A DNA stretch of 64,000 nt from an uncultured Pelagibacteraceae bacterium (GTDB lineage Bacteria > Pseudomonadota > Alphaproteobacteria > Pelagibacterales > Pelagibacteraceae): NCBI GenBank assembly GCA_902613545.1, contig CACMHW010000001.1, positions 154,501-218,500 on the forward strand. The letters run 5' to 3'. Position numbers and translations under genes: made by a program. The notes below the pieces were generated by a model that saw only the letters and a list, made by a program, of their open reading frames with translations, was not told the origin of the DNA and did no database searches. Numbering within the stretch: the stretch's first letter is position 1; each line of letters starts with the position of its first letter. Positions 1 to 7,465 of the stretch are shown here, piece after piece.

Positions 1-806
1 CAATTTATATTACCTTTGAGAGTATTGATTTCACCATTATGTGCTAACGTCCTAAACGGTTGTGCTAGGTCCCAACTAGGAAAAGTATTTGTTGAGTATC
101 TTTGATGAAAAACGGCAAATCTTGATGAAAGTTTTTTATCATTAAGGTCGGGGTAAAATTCGGAAAGCATTTCTGCTAAAAACATTCCTTTATAAACAAT
201 AGATCTTGAACTAAACGAGCAAATGTAGAATTCCTTTAGTTGACTATTTCTGGCTATTTTCTCTATCTTCTTTCGAGTTTCGAAAAGATCCCTCTCAAGA
301 TCATTTGTTTCTAAATTTTCATTTTTTTTAAACATTACTTGGGCTATTTCAGGTCGACTTTGGTCAGCAATTTTTCCAAGAACAGCAGGATTAATTGGTA
401 CCTGTCTCCATCCGTAAATATAATAATTTGCCTCTAATAAGGCAGACTCTATAATTTCCCTGCATTTTTCCTGTTCCGAATAATCGCTTCGTGGTAAAAA
501 AACCATTCCTACGCAAATTCTCTTGTTGTCATCTGGTGTATGACCTGTAGCTAAAATTTTCTCCTTAAAAAATTCAGGGGCGATTTCTATCTGTATGCCT
601 GCCCCATCACCAGATTTACCATCTGCATCCACTGCTCCTCGGTGCCAAATGCCTTTTAAAGCTTCAATACCGTATTCAACAACTTTTCTAGTTTTTTTTC
701 CATTAGTTGATGCAATAAGTCCAACACCACATGCATCATGCTCCATATCAGATTTGTAATTATGAGTTCTTTCTAAAAGATATTTGTTTCTTTTATATGT
801 ATTCAT
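1..806 (-). CDS. gltB: Glutamate synthase (NADPH) large subunit, N-terminal part, cut by window edge
   Basis: Catalyses glutamine + 2-oxoglutarate + NADPH to two glutamates, with GltD as partner. Only the first 268 or so codons are present. I translated the minus strand from the ATG at 804-806. The protein reads HDACGVGLIA at residues 23-32, so the class II glutamine amidotransferase nucleophile is Cys26, which implies a short 25-residue propeptide. It is followed by the family motifs HRGAVDADGKSGDGAG and NTFPSWDLAQPFRTLAHNGE. It starts one base after the gltD stop codon, so the two are cotranscribed as gltD-gltB. The FMN/Fe-S C-terminal half lies outside the window. Confidence 0.95.
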   Translation of the reverse strand, partial: MNTYKRNKYLLERTHNYKSDMEHDACGVGLIASTNGKKTRKVVEYGIEALKGIWHRGAVDADGKSGDGAGIQIEIAPEFFKEKILATGHTPDDNKRICVGMVFLPRSDYSEQEKCREIIESALLEANYYIYGWRQVPINPAVLGKIADQSRPEIAQVMFKKNENLETNDLERDLFETRKKIEKIARNSQLKEFYICSFSSRSIVYKGMFLAEMLSEFYPDLNDKKLSSRFAVFHQRYSTNTFPSWDLAQPFRTLAHNGEINTLKGNIN

Positions 807-807
807 T

Positions 808-2247
808 TTAAGCTGCTTTAACTGATTTATTTTCTTTTGATTGTAAATATTTTTCAATTTGAACTGCAGCATCTCTGCCATCTCTTATTGCCCAAACTAC
901 TAATGAAGCTCCTCTAACTATATCTCCTGCAGCAAATACACCATCTAAATTTGTCTGCATCGACTTAAGATCAATTTTTATTGTTCCCCATTTTGAAACA
1001 GCTAACTCTTCTGCATTAAATAATTTGGGTAAATTTTCTGGATCAAATCCTAGAGATTTTATCACCAAGTCTGCTTTTATTTTATATTCTGATCCAGATT
1101 GTATTTCTGGTCGTCTTCTTCCTGAAGAATCTGGATCTCCTAATTTCATTTTAAGCACTTCTACTTCTTCAACTTTCGAATTTCCAATAAATCTTTTTGG
1201 GCTTGTTAACCATACAAACTCTACTCCTTCCTCTATGGCGTTACCAACTTCCCTTGCAGAACCAGGCATATTTTCCCTGTCCCTACGATATAAACATTTT
1301 ACTGATTTTGCTTTTTGTCTAATAGATGTTCTTACACAGTCCATAGCAGTATCTCCACCACCAATAACTACTACATCTTTACCTTCAGCGTTTAAAGTAC
1401 CATCATCAAATAACTGAACTTTATCCCCTAACCCTTTTCTATTTGATGCTGTTAAAAAATCCATTGCTGGAAAAATGTTATTCAGATTATGACCCTCAAT
1501 ATTGATTTCTCTAGCTTTGTAAACTCCAGTTGCAATTAAAACAGCATCATGCTTTTTCTTTAGACCATAAAGTGTATCATTTTTACCGACTTCAAAATTT
1601 TGAATAAACTTAATACCACTTTCTTTCAAAAGTTTAGTTCTTCTCTCAACAACAAATTTTTCGAGTTTAAAATTTGGAATGCCGTATATTAAAAGTCCTC
1701 CCGGCCTATCATACCTATCGTATATTGTTACTTGGTAACCAGATTTTCTTAATTCTTCAGCACATGCCATTCCAGCAGGTCCTGCACCTATAATTCCTAT
1801 TGACTGTTTGAGCTCTTTCTTAACTTTGATTGGTTTTACCCAACCTTTCTCCCAAGCCGTATCATTAATATATTTTTCTACTGAACCAATAGTGACTGTT
1901 CCATGACCAGATTGTTCGATTACACAATTTCCTTCACATAATCTATCTTGAGGACAAATTCTTCCACATACTTCAGGCATATTATTTGTGCTTTGTGAAA
2001 TTTCGTAAGCCTCTTTTAATCTTCCCTCGGCCGTTAACTTTAACCAATCAGGTATATTGTTACTTAGAGGACAATGGATCTGGCAAAAAGGTACACCACA
2101 TTGTGAACATCTGCTCGATTGTTCTTTAGCTTTTTCAGTAACAAATTCATTATAAATCTCGTTAAAATCATTTTTTCTTTTTATTGTAGATCTTTTAACC
2201 GGTGTTTCCTGATTTAAGTCTACAAATTGGAGCATTTTTTTTTTCAT
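808..2247 (-). CDS. gltD: Glutamate synthase small subunit (NADPH-oxidising, Fe-S/FAD)
   Basis: Supplies electrons from NADPH to GltB for glutamate formation. The 479-residue length matches the family. The N-terminal Fe-S domain shows Cys47, Cys50, Cys55, Cys59 and a second set at Cys94, Cys98, Cys104, Cys108. An FAD-binding GIIGAGPAGM lies at 151-160, an NADPH-binding VVVIGGGDTAMDC at about 292-304, and the C-terminal FAD motif GVFAAGDIVRG near 440. The ATG at 2247 is used; Met5 is a possible alternative. It is the first gene of the gltD-gltB pair. Confidence 0.96.
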   Translation of the reverse strand: MKKKMLQFVDLNQETPVKRSTIKRKNDFNEIYNEFVTEKAKEQSSRCSQCGVPFCQIHCPLSNNIPDWLKLTAEGRLKEAYEISQSTNNMPEVCGRICPQDRLCEGNCVIEQSGHGTVTIGSVEKYINDTAWEKGWVKPIKVKKELKQSIGIIGAGPAGMACAEELRKSGYQVTIYDRYDRPGGLLIYGIPNFKLEKFVVERRTKLLKESGIKFIQNFEVGKNDTLYGLKKKHDAVLIATGVYKAREINIEGHNLNNIFPAMDFLTASNRKGLGDKVQLFDDGTLNAEGKDVVVIGGGDTAMDCVRTSIRQKAKSVKCLYRRDRENMPGSAREVGNAIEEGVEFVWLTSPKRFIGNSKVEEVEVLKMKLGDPDSSGRRRPEIQSGSEYKIKADLVIKSLGFDPENLPKLFNAEELAVSKWGTIKIDLKSMQTNLDGVFAAGDIVRGASLVVWAIRDGRDAAVQIEKYLQSKENKSVKAA

Positions 2248-2270
2248 AATTTTGCAAAATAGTAAATAAA

Positions 2271-2299
2271 TATCTAAATTAATAGAATTTTAAGGTCAA
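2271..2299 (-). promoter_or_regulatory. Candidate sigma-70 promoter for gltD-gltB
   Basis: Reading the minus strand, TTGACC (2299-2294) is followed after 17 bases by TAGATA (2276-2271), 24 bases before the gltD start codon. The -35 is close to consensus and the -10 is weak. This is pattern matching only. Confidence 0.4.
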
Positions 2300-2347
2300 T
2301 ATTATTTACCTTTAATTTATAATTCCTTTAATTTTAATGTATTTTTA

Positions 2348-2373
2348 TGCATACCTGATATGCAAGCTATAAT
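2348..2373 (+). promoter_or_regulatory. TATAAT -10 element with adjoining inverted repeat upstream of uppP
   Basis: A perfect TATAAT occurs at 2368-2373, 44 bases before the uppP start. Just upstream, TGCATA (2348-2353) and TATGCA (2359-2364) form a perfect 6-base inverted repeat around CCTGA. This is the spacing of an operator or dyad overlapping the -35 region. No convincing -35 hexamer is visible. A GGGAG ribosome-binding site precedes the uppP ATG. Confidence 0.4.
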
Positions 2374-2417
2374 GACATCAAAAAAACAACCTTCAATTTT
2401 ATTAATTTTGGGAGTCT

Positions 2418-3176
2418 ATGATTGAGATATTTTTATTATCTTTAATTCAAGGAATAACAGAGTTTATACCTGTAAGCTCTTCTTCTCATTTAATTTTATT
2501 TTCAAATTATACTAATTTTGAAGAACAGAGTCTTTTAATTGATGTGAGTTTACATATTGGTTCTTTTTTGGCGGTACTTTGTTATTTTTATAAAGATATA
2601 TTAAATTTTATAAAAAATAAAATTCTTTTCTTAAAAATCTTAATTTCCTCAATACCAGTAATGTTAGTTGGTTTTTTTTTAGTTGAAACCAATTTGATTG
2701 AAAATTTAAGAAACATAGAGGTAATTGCATGGACCACTTTGATATTCGGTATACTGCTATATTTTGGTGATAAATGCGATCTAAGCAAAAATATTGAAAG
2801 CAACTTTAGTTTTAAATCAGCAATATTTATTGGTGCTTTTCAAATTTTGTCTTTGATTCCTGGCGTAAGTAGATCGGGCATAACCCTAACAGCTGCAAGA
2901 ATCTTAAATTTCAATAGGTTTGATTCCGCAAAAATTTCATTTCTATTGTCTCTACCAACTTTAGGTGCTGTATCAATATTTGGATTAAATAATACATTGT
3001 CTTCAAACGACATCAATTTTTCACTTATAAATATACTTTGTATATTTTTATCTTTTTTATTCTCAATATTAACAATAAAATATTTTTTACATTTTGTGAA
3101 AAAATTTAGCCTAAATATTTTTGTTATTTATAGAGTGTTACTTGGTGTAATTTTATTATTTTTGAGCTACTTATAA
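2418..3176 (+). CDS. uppP: Undecaprenyl-diphosphate phosphatase
   Basis: Integral membrane phosphatase that recycles undecaprenyl diphosphate to the monophosphate lipid carrier used for peptidoglycan and surface polysaccharide. The 252-residue protein has about eight hydrophobic helices. The two family signatures are visible: QGITEFIPVSSSSH at 11-24 (Glu15 and His24 correspond to catalytic residues in the family) and PGVSRSG near 150, which holds the conserved Arg. The first catalytic-motif Glu found in the E. coli enzyme is Gln here, and the usual SSSGH is SSSSH. It stands next to surface-sugar genes that would draw on the carrier it regenerates. Confidence 0.95.
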   Translation: MIEIFLLSLIQGITEFIPVSSSSHLILFSNYTNFEEQSLLIDVSLHIGSFLAVLCYFYKDILNFIKNKILFLKILISSIPVMLVGFFLVETNLIENLRNIEVIAWTTLIFGILLYFGDKCDLSKNIESNFSFKSAIFIGAFQILSLIPGVSRSGITLTAARILNFNRFDSAKISFLLSLPTLGAVSIFGLNNTLSSNDINFSLINILCIFLSFLFSILTIKYFLHFVKKFSLNIFVIYRVLLGVILLFLSYL

Positions 3177-3248
3177 AATATAGGTTAAAATTAATAAAAT
3201 TATAAGTACCGATATAAAAAATACTACAACAGCTTTTTGTAAAGACAT
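3171..3248 (-). CDS. Possible 25-residue single-span membrane micro-protein
   Basis: A minus-strand ORF reading MSLQKAVVV, then a run of about 16 hydrophobic residues, ending in TYIL. It would be one transmembrane helix with a short basic N-terminus. It starts 7 bases after the stop of the glycosyltransferase gene on the same strand, and its 3' end overlaps the uppP stop codon on the other strand by 6 bases. No Shine-Dalgarno sequence is visible. Chance occurrence in A+T-rich DNA is quite possible. Confidence 0.3.
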   Translation of the reverse strand: MSLQKAVVVFFISVLIILLILTYIL

Positions 3249-3255
3249 AAATAAA

Positions 3256-3969
3256 TTATTTTTTAATATTTAATAGTATTTTTTCAAAAAAACAATATAA
3301 TAATGTAAACAAGTATTTAGATCTAAGTTCTTTAATTTTAAATTTTGCGTTTCCTTTTTTCCTACCTAGCCAATTTATACTTATAACTTCGTATGAGTAA
3401 TTCCTACTTATAATCTTTAAGGGAATTTCTAGAAAAATATTAAAACTTTCAGAAACAAAAGGCATTAATGTTTTAAGAACATCTTTTTTGTATATCTTGA
3501 AAGCATTTGTATAATCATTATAACTATTCAAAAAAATCAAGCTTACAAAAAAATTAAATATTCTATTCAAAATAAGTTTTTTTTTTGGATAGTCTAGTAC
3601 TTTTGAGTCTTTTAAAAATCTTGAACCAAGTACAGCGTCTAGATTTTTTTCTTCGAGTAAATTATTATATTTTTTTAAATCATTTATATCATCTGACAAG
3701 TCAGCCATCATAATACATATTTTAGTTCCACTACTTTTGTCTATACCAAGATTTATTGCACCGCCTAAACCTTTTTTTTCATTATTATATATTTTAAAAT
3801 TTTTGTGGGTCTGGAAAATTTCTTTAGCTTGTTCAAATGTATTATCCTCACTAAAATCATTAATTAATATAATTTCATAATTTATTGTACCCATACCATT
3901 TTTAAAATAATTCAAAATATCTTCTAAATTATCTGACTCATTTCTTGCTGGAATTATTATGGACAACAT
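3256..3969 (-). CDS. Family 2 glycosyltransferase (dolichyl/polyprenyl-phosphate sugar synthase-like)
   Basis: Predicted to transfer a sugar from a nucleotide donor, probably to a polyprenyl phosphate or growing glycan. The GT-A fold is recognisable from the N-terminal SIIIPARNESDNLEDIL, then EIILINDFSEDNT, GLGGAINLGI and the acidic ADLSDD at about 93-98, in the place of the metal-binding DxD. At 237 residues it has the catalytic domain plus a short hydrophobic stretch near 135-150, without the C-terminal membrane anchor of larger relatives. Acceptor and donor cannot be told from sequence. It is transcribed divergently from the two epimerase genes beside it. Confidence 0.85.
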   Translation of the reverse strand: MLSIIIPARNESDNLEDILNYFKNGMGTINYEIILINDFSEDNTFEQAKEIFQTHKNFKIYNNEKKGLGGAINLGIDKSSGTKICIMMADLSDDINDLKKYNNLLEEKNLDAVLGSRFLKDSKVLDYPKKKLILNRIFNFFVSLIFLNSYNDYTNAFKIYKKDVLKTLMPFVSESFNIFLEIPLKIISRNYSYEVISINWLGRKKGNAKFKIKELRSKYLFTLLYCFFEKILLNIKK

Positions 3970-4019
3970 ATAATTAATTATTTAATACATTATTAAATTA
4001 ATAAGATATTTAAAAGTTT

Positions 4020-5045
4020 ATGAAAATACTTATCACAGGAGGATGTGGTTTTGTTGGGTCTAATCTTGCGATCTTCCTTAAAAAAAGAATAAAAAATGCT
4101 TATGTTTTAAGTTTAGATAACCTAATACGTAAAGGTTCAGAGGTAAATGAGAAGAGGTTAAAAAGAGAAAAGATTACTAATTTAAGAATAGATGTAAGTA
4201 ATTCAAAAAAAATAGGAAATTTAAGAAAGTTCAATTTAGTAATTGATTGTTGTGCAGAACCAGCTATTGAAGCCTCAAAAAAAAATCCTGACCAGGTTTT
4301 TAAAACGAATTTAATCGGTACATTTAATATTTTAAAAAAATGCCTAAAAGATCAATCCAATATAATTTTTTTATCATCAAGCAGAGTATATTCTATTAAT
4401 TCCCTAAAAAAATTAATCAAAAATTTAGATTTAAAAAAACCCCTTAAGATAAATAAAACAATTGACGAAAGTTTTGAAACAGACTCTGCAAGCTCTCTTT
4501 ATGGATTTACAAAATTAGCTTCAGAAAAATTAATAAAAGAGTTTTTTTATGAAAAAAAAATGAAATATATAATCAATCGATTTGGTGTTATTGCAGGGCC
4601 ATGGCAATTTGGTAAACAAGATCAAGGATTTGTTCCTTTATGGGTTGCTAGACATTTTTTTAAAAAAAAATTATCCTATATAGGTTTTGGAGGTAAAGGA
4701 CATCAAGTAAGAGATATAATTCATATTAATGATGTTTGTAATATAATTCTTCTCCAAATTAAAAAAATTAAGAAAGTAAACAACTTGACTTTAAATATAG
4801 GTGGTGGATTTAAAAATTATACCTCTCTTAAAAACTTAACAAAGAAGTGTGAAGTGCTAACTGGCAATAAGATTTTTATAAAAGAAGATAAGCGTACTTC
4901 TAATTATGATATTCCTTATTATATAACTAATAATAGCAAAGTGTTTAAAACATACGGGTGGAGACCGGCAGCTAATTTAGATAAAACCTTAAAAGATATT
5001 TATTCATGGTTAATTACTAGTGATATGAAAGATTATTTTAAATGA
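4020..5045 (+). CDS. NAD-dependent sugar epimerase, CDP-paratose 2-epimerase-like
   Basis: Extended short-chain dehydrogenase acting on a nucleotide sugar. The Rossmann motif TGGCGFVGS lies at 6-14. The active site shows Ser119-Ser121 in LSSSRVYS and the Tyr161-x3-Lys165 pair in SLYGFTKLASE. CAEPAIEAS at 78-86 and RVYSINSLKKL are typical of CDP-paratose/tyvelose 2-epimerases, which have C-2 epimerase activity. No CDP-sugar synthesis genes are in the window, so the true substrate is open. The stop codon overlaps the start of the next epimerase gene (ATGA), indicating translational coupling. Confidence 0.85.
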   Translation: MKILITGGCGFVGSNLAIFLKKRIKNAYVLSLDNLIRKGSEVNEKRLKREKITNLRIDVSNSKKIGNLRKFNLVIDCCAEPAIEASKKNPDQVFKTNLIGTFNILKKCLKDQSNIIFLSSSRVYSINSLKKLIKNLDLKKPLKINKTIDESFETDSASSLYGFTKLASEKLIKEFFYEKKMKYIINRFGVIAGPWQFGKQDQGFVPLWVARHFFKKKLSYIGFGGKGHQVRDIIHINDVCNIILLQIKKIKKVNNLTLNIGGGFKNYTSLKNLTKKCEVLTGNKIFIKEDKRTSNYDIPYYITNNSKVFKTYGWRPAANLDKTLKDIYSWLITSDMKDYFK

Positions 5046-6094
5046 AAAAAGCATTAATAACAGGTTCTTGTGGCTTGGTTGGATCTGAATCAGCCTTATT
5101 TTTTTCAAAAAAAGGTTTTGAAATTATAGGAATAGAAAATAATGCAAGAAAGTTTTTTTTTGGAAAAGATGGTGACATAACATGGATCAAGTCAAAATTA
5201 AGGTCATCCATTAAAAAATACAAACATTTCCATATTGATGTTAGAAATTATAATTCATTAAAAAAAATATTTAGGAAATATAAAAATAAAATATCTATAA
5301 TTATTCATTGTGCTGCTCAGCCATCTCATGATTGGGCTAAAAACAAACCTTTTGTTGACTTTGATATTAACGCTAGAGGAACTCTTAATCTTCTGGAGCT
5401 TACAAGAATTTTTTCACCTAATGCTTCATTTATTTTCATGTCCACTAATAAAGTTTATGGGGATAACCCAAACTCTTTACCTTTGGTAGAAAAAAAAATG
5501 CGATGGGAAATTAAAAAAAATCATAAGTTTTATCAAGGTATAGATGAGAAGATGTCAGTGGATGATTGTATTCACAGTTTATTTGGAGCATCAAAAACAT
5601 ATGCGGACTTAATAGTTCAAGAATACGGTAAGAATATAGGCCTTAAAACAAGTTGTTTTAGAGCTGGTTGTATCACTGGGCCTAATCATTCTGGGGCACA
5701 ACTTCATGGATTTCTATCCTATCTTGTAAAAATTGCTCTAAAGAAAAAAAAGTATAATCTAATTGGATATAAAGGCAAACAAGTTAGAGATAATATTCAT
5801 AGCAACGATTTAGTAAGATGTTTTTGGGAATTCTATAAAAGACCTACAAGAGGAGAGATATACAATGTTGGTGGGGGAAGATTTTCAAATTGCTCTGTTC
5901 TTGAAGCTTTAAATCTAGTAGAGAAAATGGCTAAAATTAAAATTAAAAAAAATTATTTAAAAAAAAATCGTGTTGGTGACCATATTTGGTATGTGAGTAA
6001 TATGAAAAAATTTAGAAAAGACTATCCTGCCTGGAAACAAAAATACTCTACGAAAATAATTATAAAAGAATTAATCAAAGAATTTTCTTCTTAG
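5042..6094 (+). CDS. NAD-dependent epimerase/dehydratase, partner of the preceding epimerase
   Basis: Second extended SDR protein of the pair, 350 residues, coupled to its neighbour by a 4-base overlap. TGSCGLVGSE at 7-16 binds NAD. The active-site region reads FMSTNKVYG (132-140) and, at the YxxxK position, FGASK (181-185), so Phe181 replaces the usual catalytic Tyr while Lys185 is kept. The later VRDNIHSNDLVRCFWEF and YNVGGGRFSNCS segments fit the family. I recall the LFGASK form as shared by a subfamily often found beside CDP-paratose-2-epimerase-like genes. Its reaction may therefore differ from plain epimerisation. The last 24 bases overlap the convergent membrane glycosyltransferase gene. 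Confidence 0.82.
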   Translation: MKKALITGSCGLVGSESALFFSKKGFEIIGIENNARKFFFGKDGDITWIKSKLRSSIKKYKHFHIDVRNYNSLKKIFRKYKNKISIIIHCAAQPSHDWAKNKPFVDFDINARGTLNLLELTRIFSPNASFIFMSTNKVYGDNPNSLPLVEKKMRWEIKKNHKFYQGIDEKMSVDDCIHSLFGASKTYADLIVQEYGKNIGLKTSCFRAGCITGPNHSGAQLHGFLSYLVKIALKKKKYNLIGYKGKQVRDNIHSNDLVRCFWEFYKRPTRGEIYNVGGGRFSNCSVLEALNLVEKMAKIKIKKNYLKKNRVGDHIWYVSNMKKFRKDYPAWKQKYSTKIIIKELIKEFSS

Positions 6095-7309
6095 ATATTT
6101 AACAAAATCTATTGATAGTAAAATTTGAACTGGTAATAAAATCAAACTATATCTCGGTAAAATGAAAAAAATTGAAAATAAAGAAATATTTAAAAAAAAA
6201 TAACACGATAAATATTGGGGGAAACCTCTTTTGCCTATAGCGATAACTGCTCCAATTAAACTTGTAATTGAGATAATTATTTTCGGAACTATATGAAAAA
6301 AATTAAAGTAATATGGGTATGATGAGTTCAAATCGAAAAATAAAAAAGAAAAAATTTTTAGTAGATATAATTTAAAATACTCTACAGGATTATTTCTAAT
6401 AAAATTTAAAGCTTTTTCTTTAAATAGATTATCAAGCTCAAATTCATAATGATTGTCTAATTTAATATTTTTTTCATCTTTTTTTATTTTTTCAATAAGC
6501 GCTATATCACCCTCTACCTTGAAAGATGGGTTATTTCCTTTAAGAAGATTATACCCGAAGGATTTAGTAAGAGTTAAGTTGTCAAAATAAAAATAATTTC
6601 TTATTAGGTATGGTGAAACAGTTAGAAGAGTTAATGATACAGAGATTAAAATTAATTTGAACTTTCTTTTATAAAAGAAAAAAAAATAGAATAAAGTGAA
6701 AAAATAGAATATTAAAAACTCACCTCGGATCAAAATTAATAAACCACCTATAACAGAAAAAATAAAAACATATTTAATTTTATTTTTTTTTAAAATTAAT
6801 AATAAATAGTAGAAAAAAATTAATGATAATAATATTTGTAAGCTTACAGAAGATATTTGTGAAGTAGCATAAATATTAATAGGAAAAAAAGCAAAAACCA
6901 GAGTAAAAGTTCTCGTTAAAAATTTACTTTTTGTGAGATTTTTAATAATTAGATAAAATATAAATATCGAGATTAAGCTTAGTAAGATTTGTAAAAAAAC
7001 TATTAGTGGAGCTATGCTAACTAGTTCATTTGATAGATTTTTAACAAAATAAATAAAATATAAATACAATGGTGGCATAAATGCAGTTGGTAAGACTCTC
7101 TCGCCAATTTCTGCAAACTTTGGAATTGCAAGATTATCACTAATAACAACATTGAACCCAAATATTCCTGAGATTTGATAATTGTGAAGTATCATTGACC
7201 ACTCATTTCTCAATACAGTATCTGAATAAAAATAAGCTACAAATATTCTTACAACTAAACTTGATAATAAAAGATAAATTATCTCTTTATGTTTTAATAT
7301 ATTTTTCAT
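6071..7309 (-). CDS. Polytopic membrane glycosyltransferase-like protein (GT-C/ArnT-PMT type)
   Basis: A 412-residue protein with about ten transmembrane helices and one larger soluble loop near residues 235-310. The N-terminal LSSLVVRIFVAYF followed by an acidic, aromatic loop (SDTVLRNEWSM) resembles polyprenyl-phosphate-sugar-dependent GT-C enzymes. No single diagnostic motif settles the family, so the acceptor (lipid A, O-antigen or protein) is unknown. Only 3 bases separate its start codon from the tRNA-Arg 3' end upstream, so it may share a transcript with the tRNA. Its 3' end overlaps the second epimerase gene. Confidence 0.65.
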   Translation of the reverse strand: MKNILKHKEIIYLLLSSLVVRIFVAYFYSDTVLRNEWSMILHNYQISGIFGFNVVISDNLAIPKFAEIGERVLPTAFMPPLYLYFIYFVKNLSNELVSIAPLIVFLQILLSLISIFIFYLIIKNLTKSKFLTRTFTLVFAFFPINIYATSQISSVSLQILLSLIFFYYLLLILKKNKIKYVFIFSVIGGLLILIRGEFLIFYFFTLFYFFFFYKRKFKLILISVSLTLLTVSPYLIRNYFYFDNLTLTKSFGYNLLKGNNPSFKVEGDIALIEKIKKDEKNIKLDNHYEFELDNLFKEKALNFIRNNPVEYFKLYLLKIFSFLFFDLNSSYPYYFNFFHIVPKIIISITSLIGAVIAIGKRGFPQYLSCYFFLNISLFSIFFILPRYSLILLPVQILLSIDFVKYLRRKFFD

Positions 7310-7312
7310 TTT

Positions 7313-7389
7313 TGGTGCGCCTGCTAGGATTTGAACCCAGAACCTCCTGGTCCGTAGCCAAGCGCTCTATCCAGTTGAGCTACAGGCGC
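7313..7389 (-). tRNA. tRNA-Arg (anticodon ACG)
   Basis: On the minus strand the 77 bases fold as a complete cloverleaf. The acceptor stem is GCGCCTG/CAGGCGC, the D arm AGCTCAACTGGATAGAGC, the anticodon arm CTTGG-CTACGGA-CCAGG with anticodon ACG, and the T arm CTGGG-TTCAAAT-CCTAG. The discriminator is A and CCA is encoded at 7313-7315. The ACG anticodon implies A34-to-inosine editing by TadA to read CGU/CGC/CGA. Confidence 0.96.
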
Positions 7390-7424
7390 AGTATTTACAT
7401 AAATTATTAAATTTAATTTTTTAT

Positions 7425-7444
7425 ATTTATCTCATGTGATAAAT
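7425..7444. repeat. Inverted repeat between tRNA-Arg and the O-antigen ligase-like gene
   Basis: ATTTATC (7425-7431) and GATAAAT (7438-7444) form a perfect 7-base inverted repeat around TCATGT. It lies in the 76-base divergent spacer between the tRNA and the ORF starting at 7466, so it could be an operator. In DNA this A+T-rich it could also arise by chance. Confidence 0.3.
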
Positions 7445-7465
7445 AAATAACATAGTTTTTAAAAA

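Noticed and set aside
1025-1417. 130-codon plus-strand ORF inside gltD
   Set aside because: It is fully antisense to the well-supported gltD reading frame and its translation is low-complexity Ser/Thr/Pro, a typical shadow.
7195-7410. 71-codon plus-strand ORF over the tRNA-Arg
   Set aside because: Its most protein-like part (RLLGFEPRTSWSVAKR) is simply the complement of the tRNA; such matches are common artefacts.
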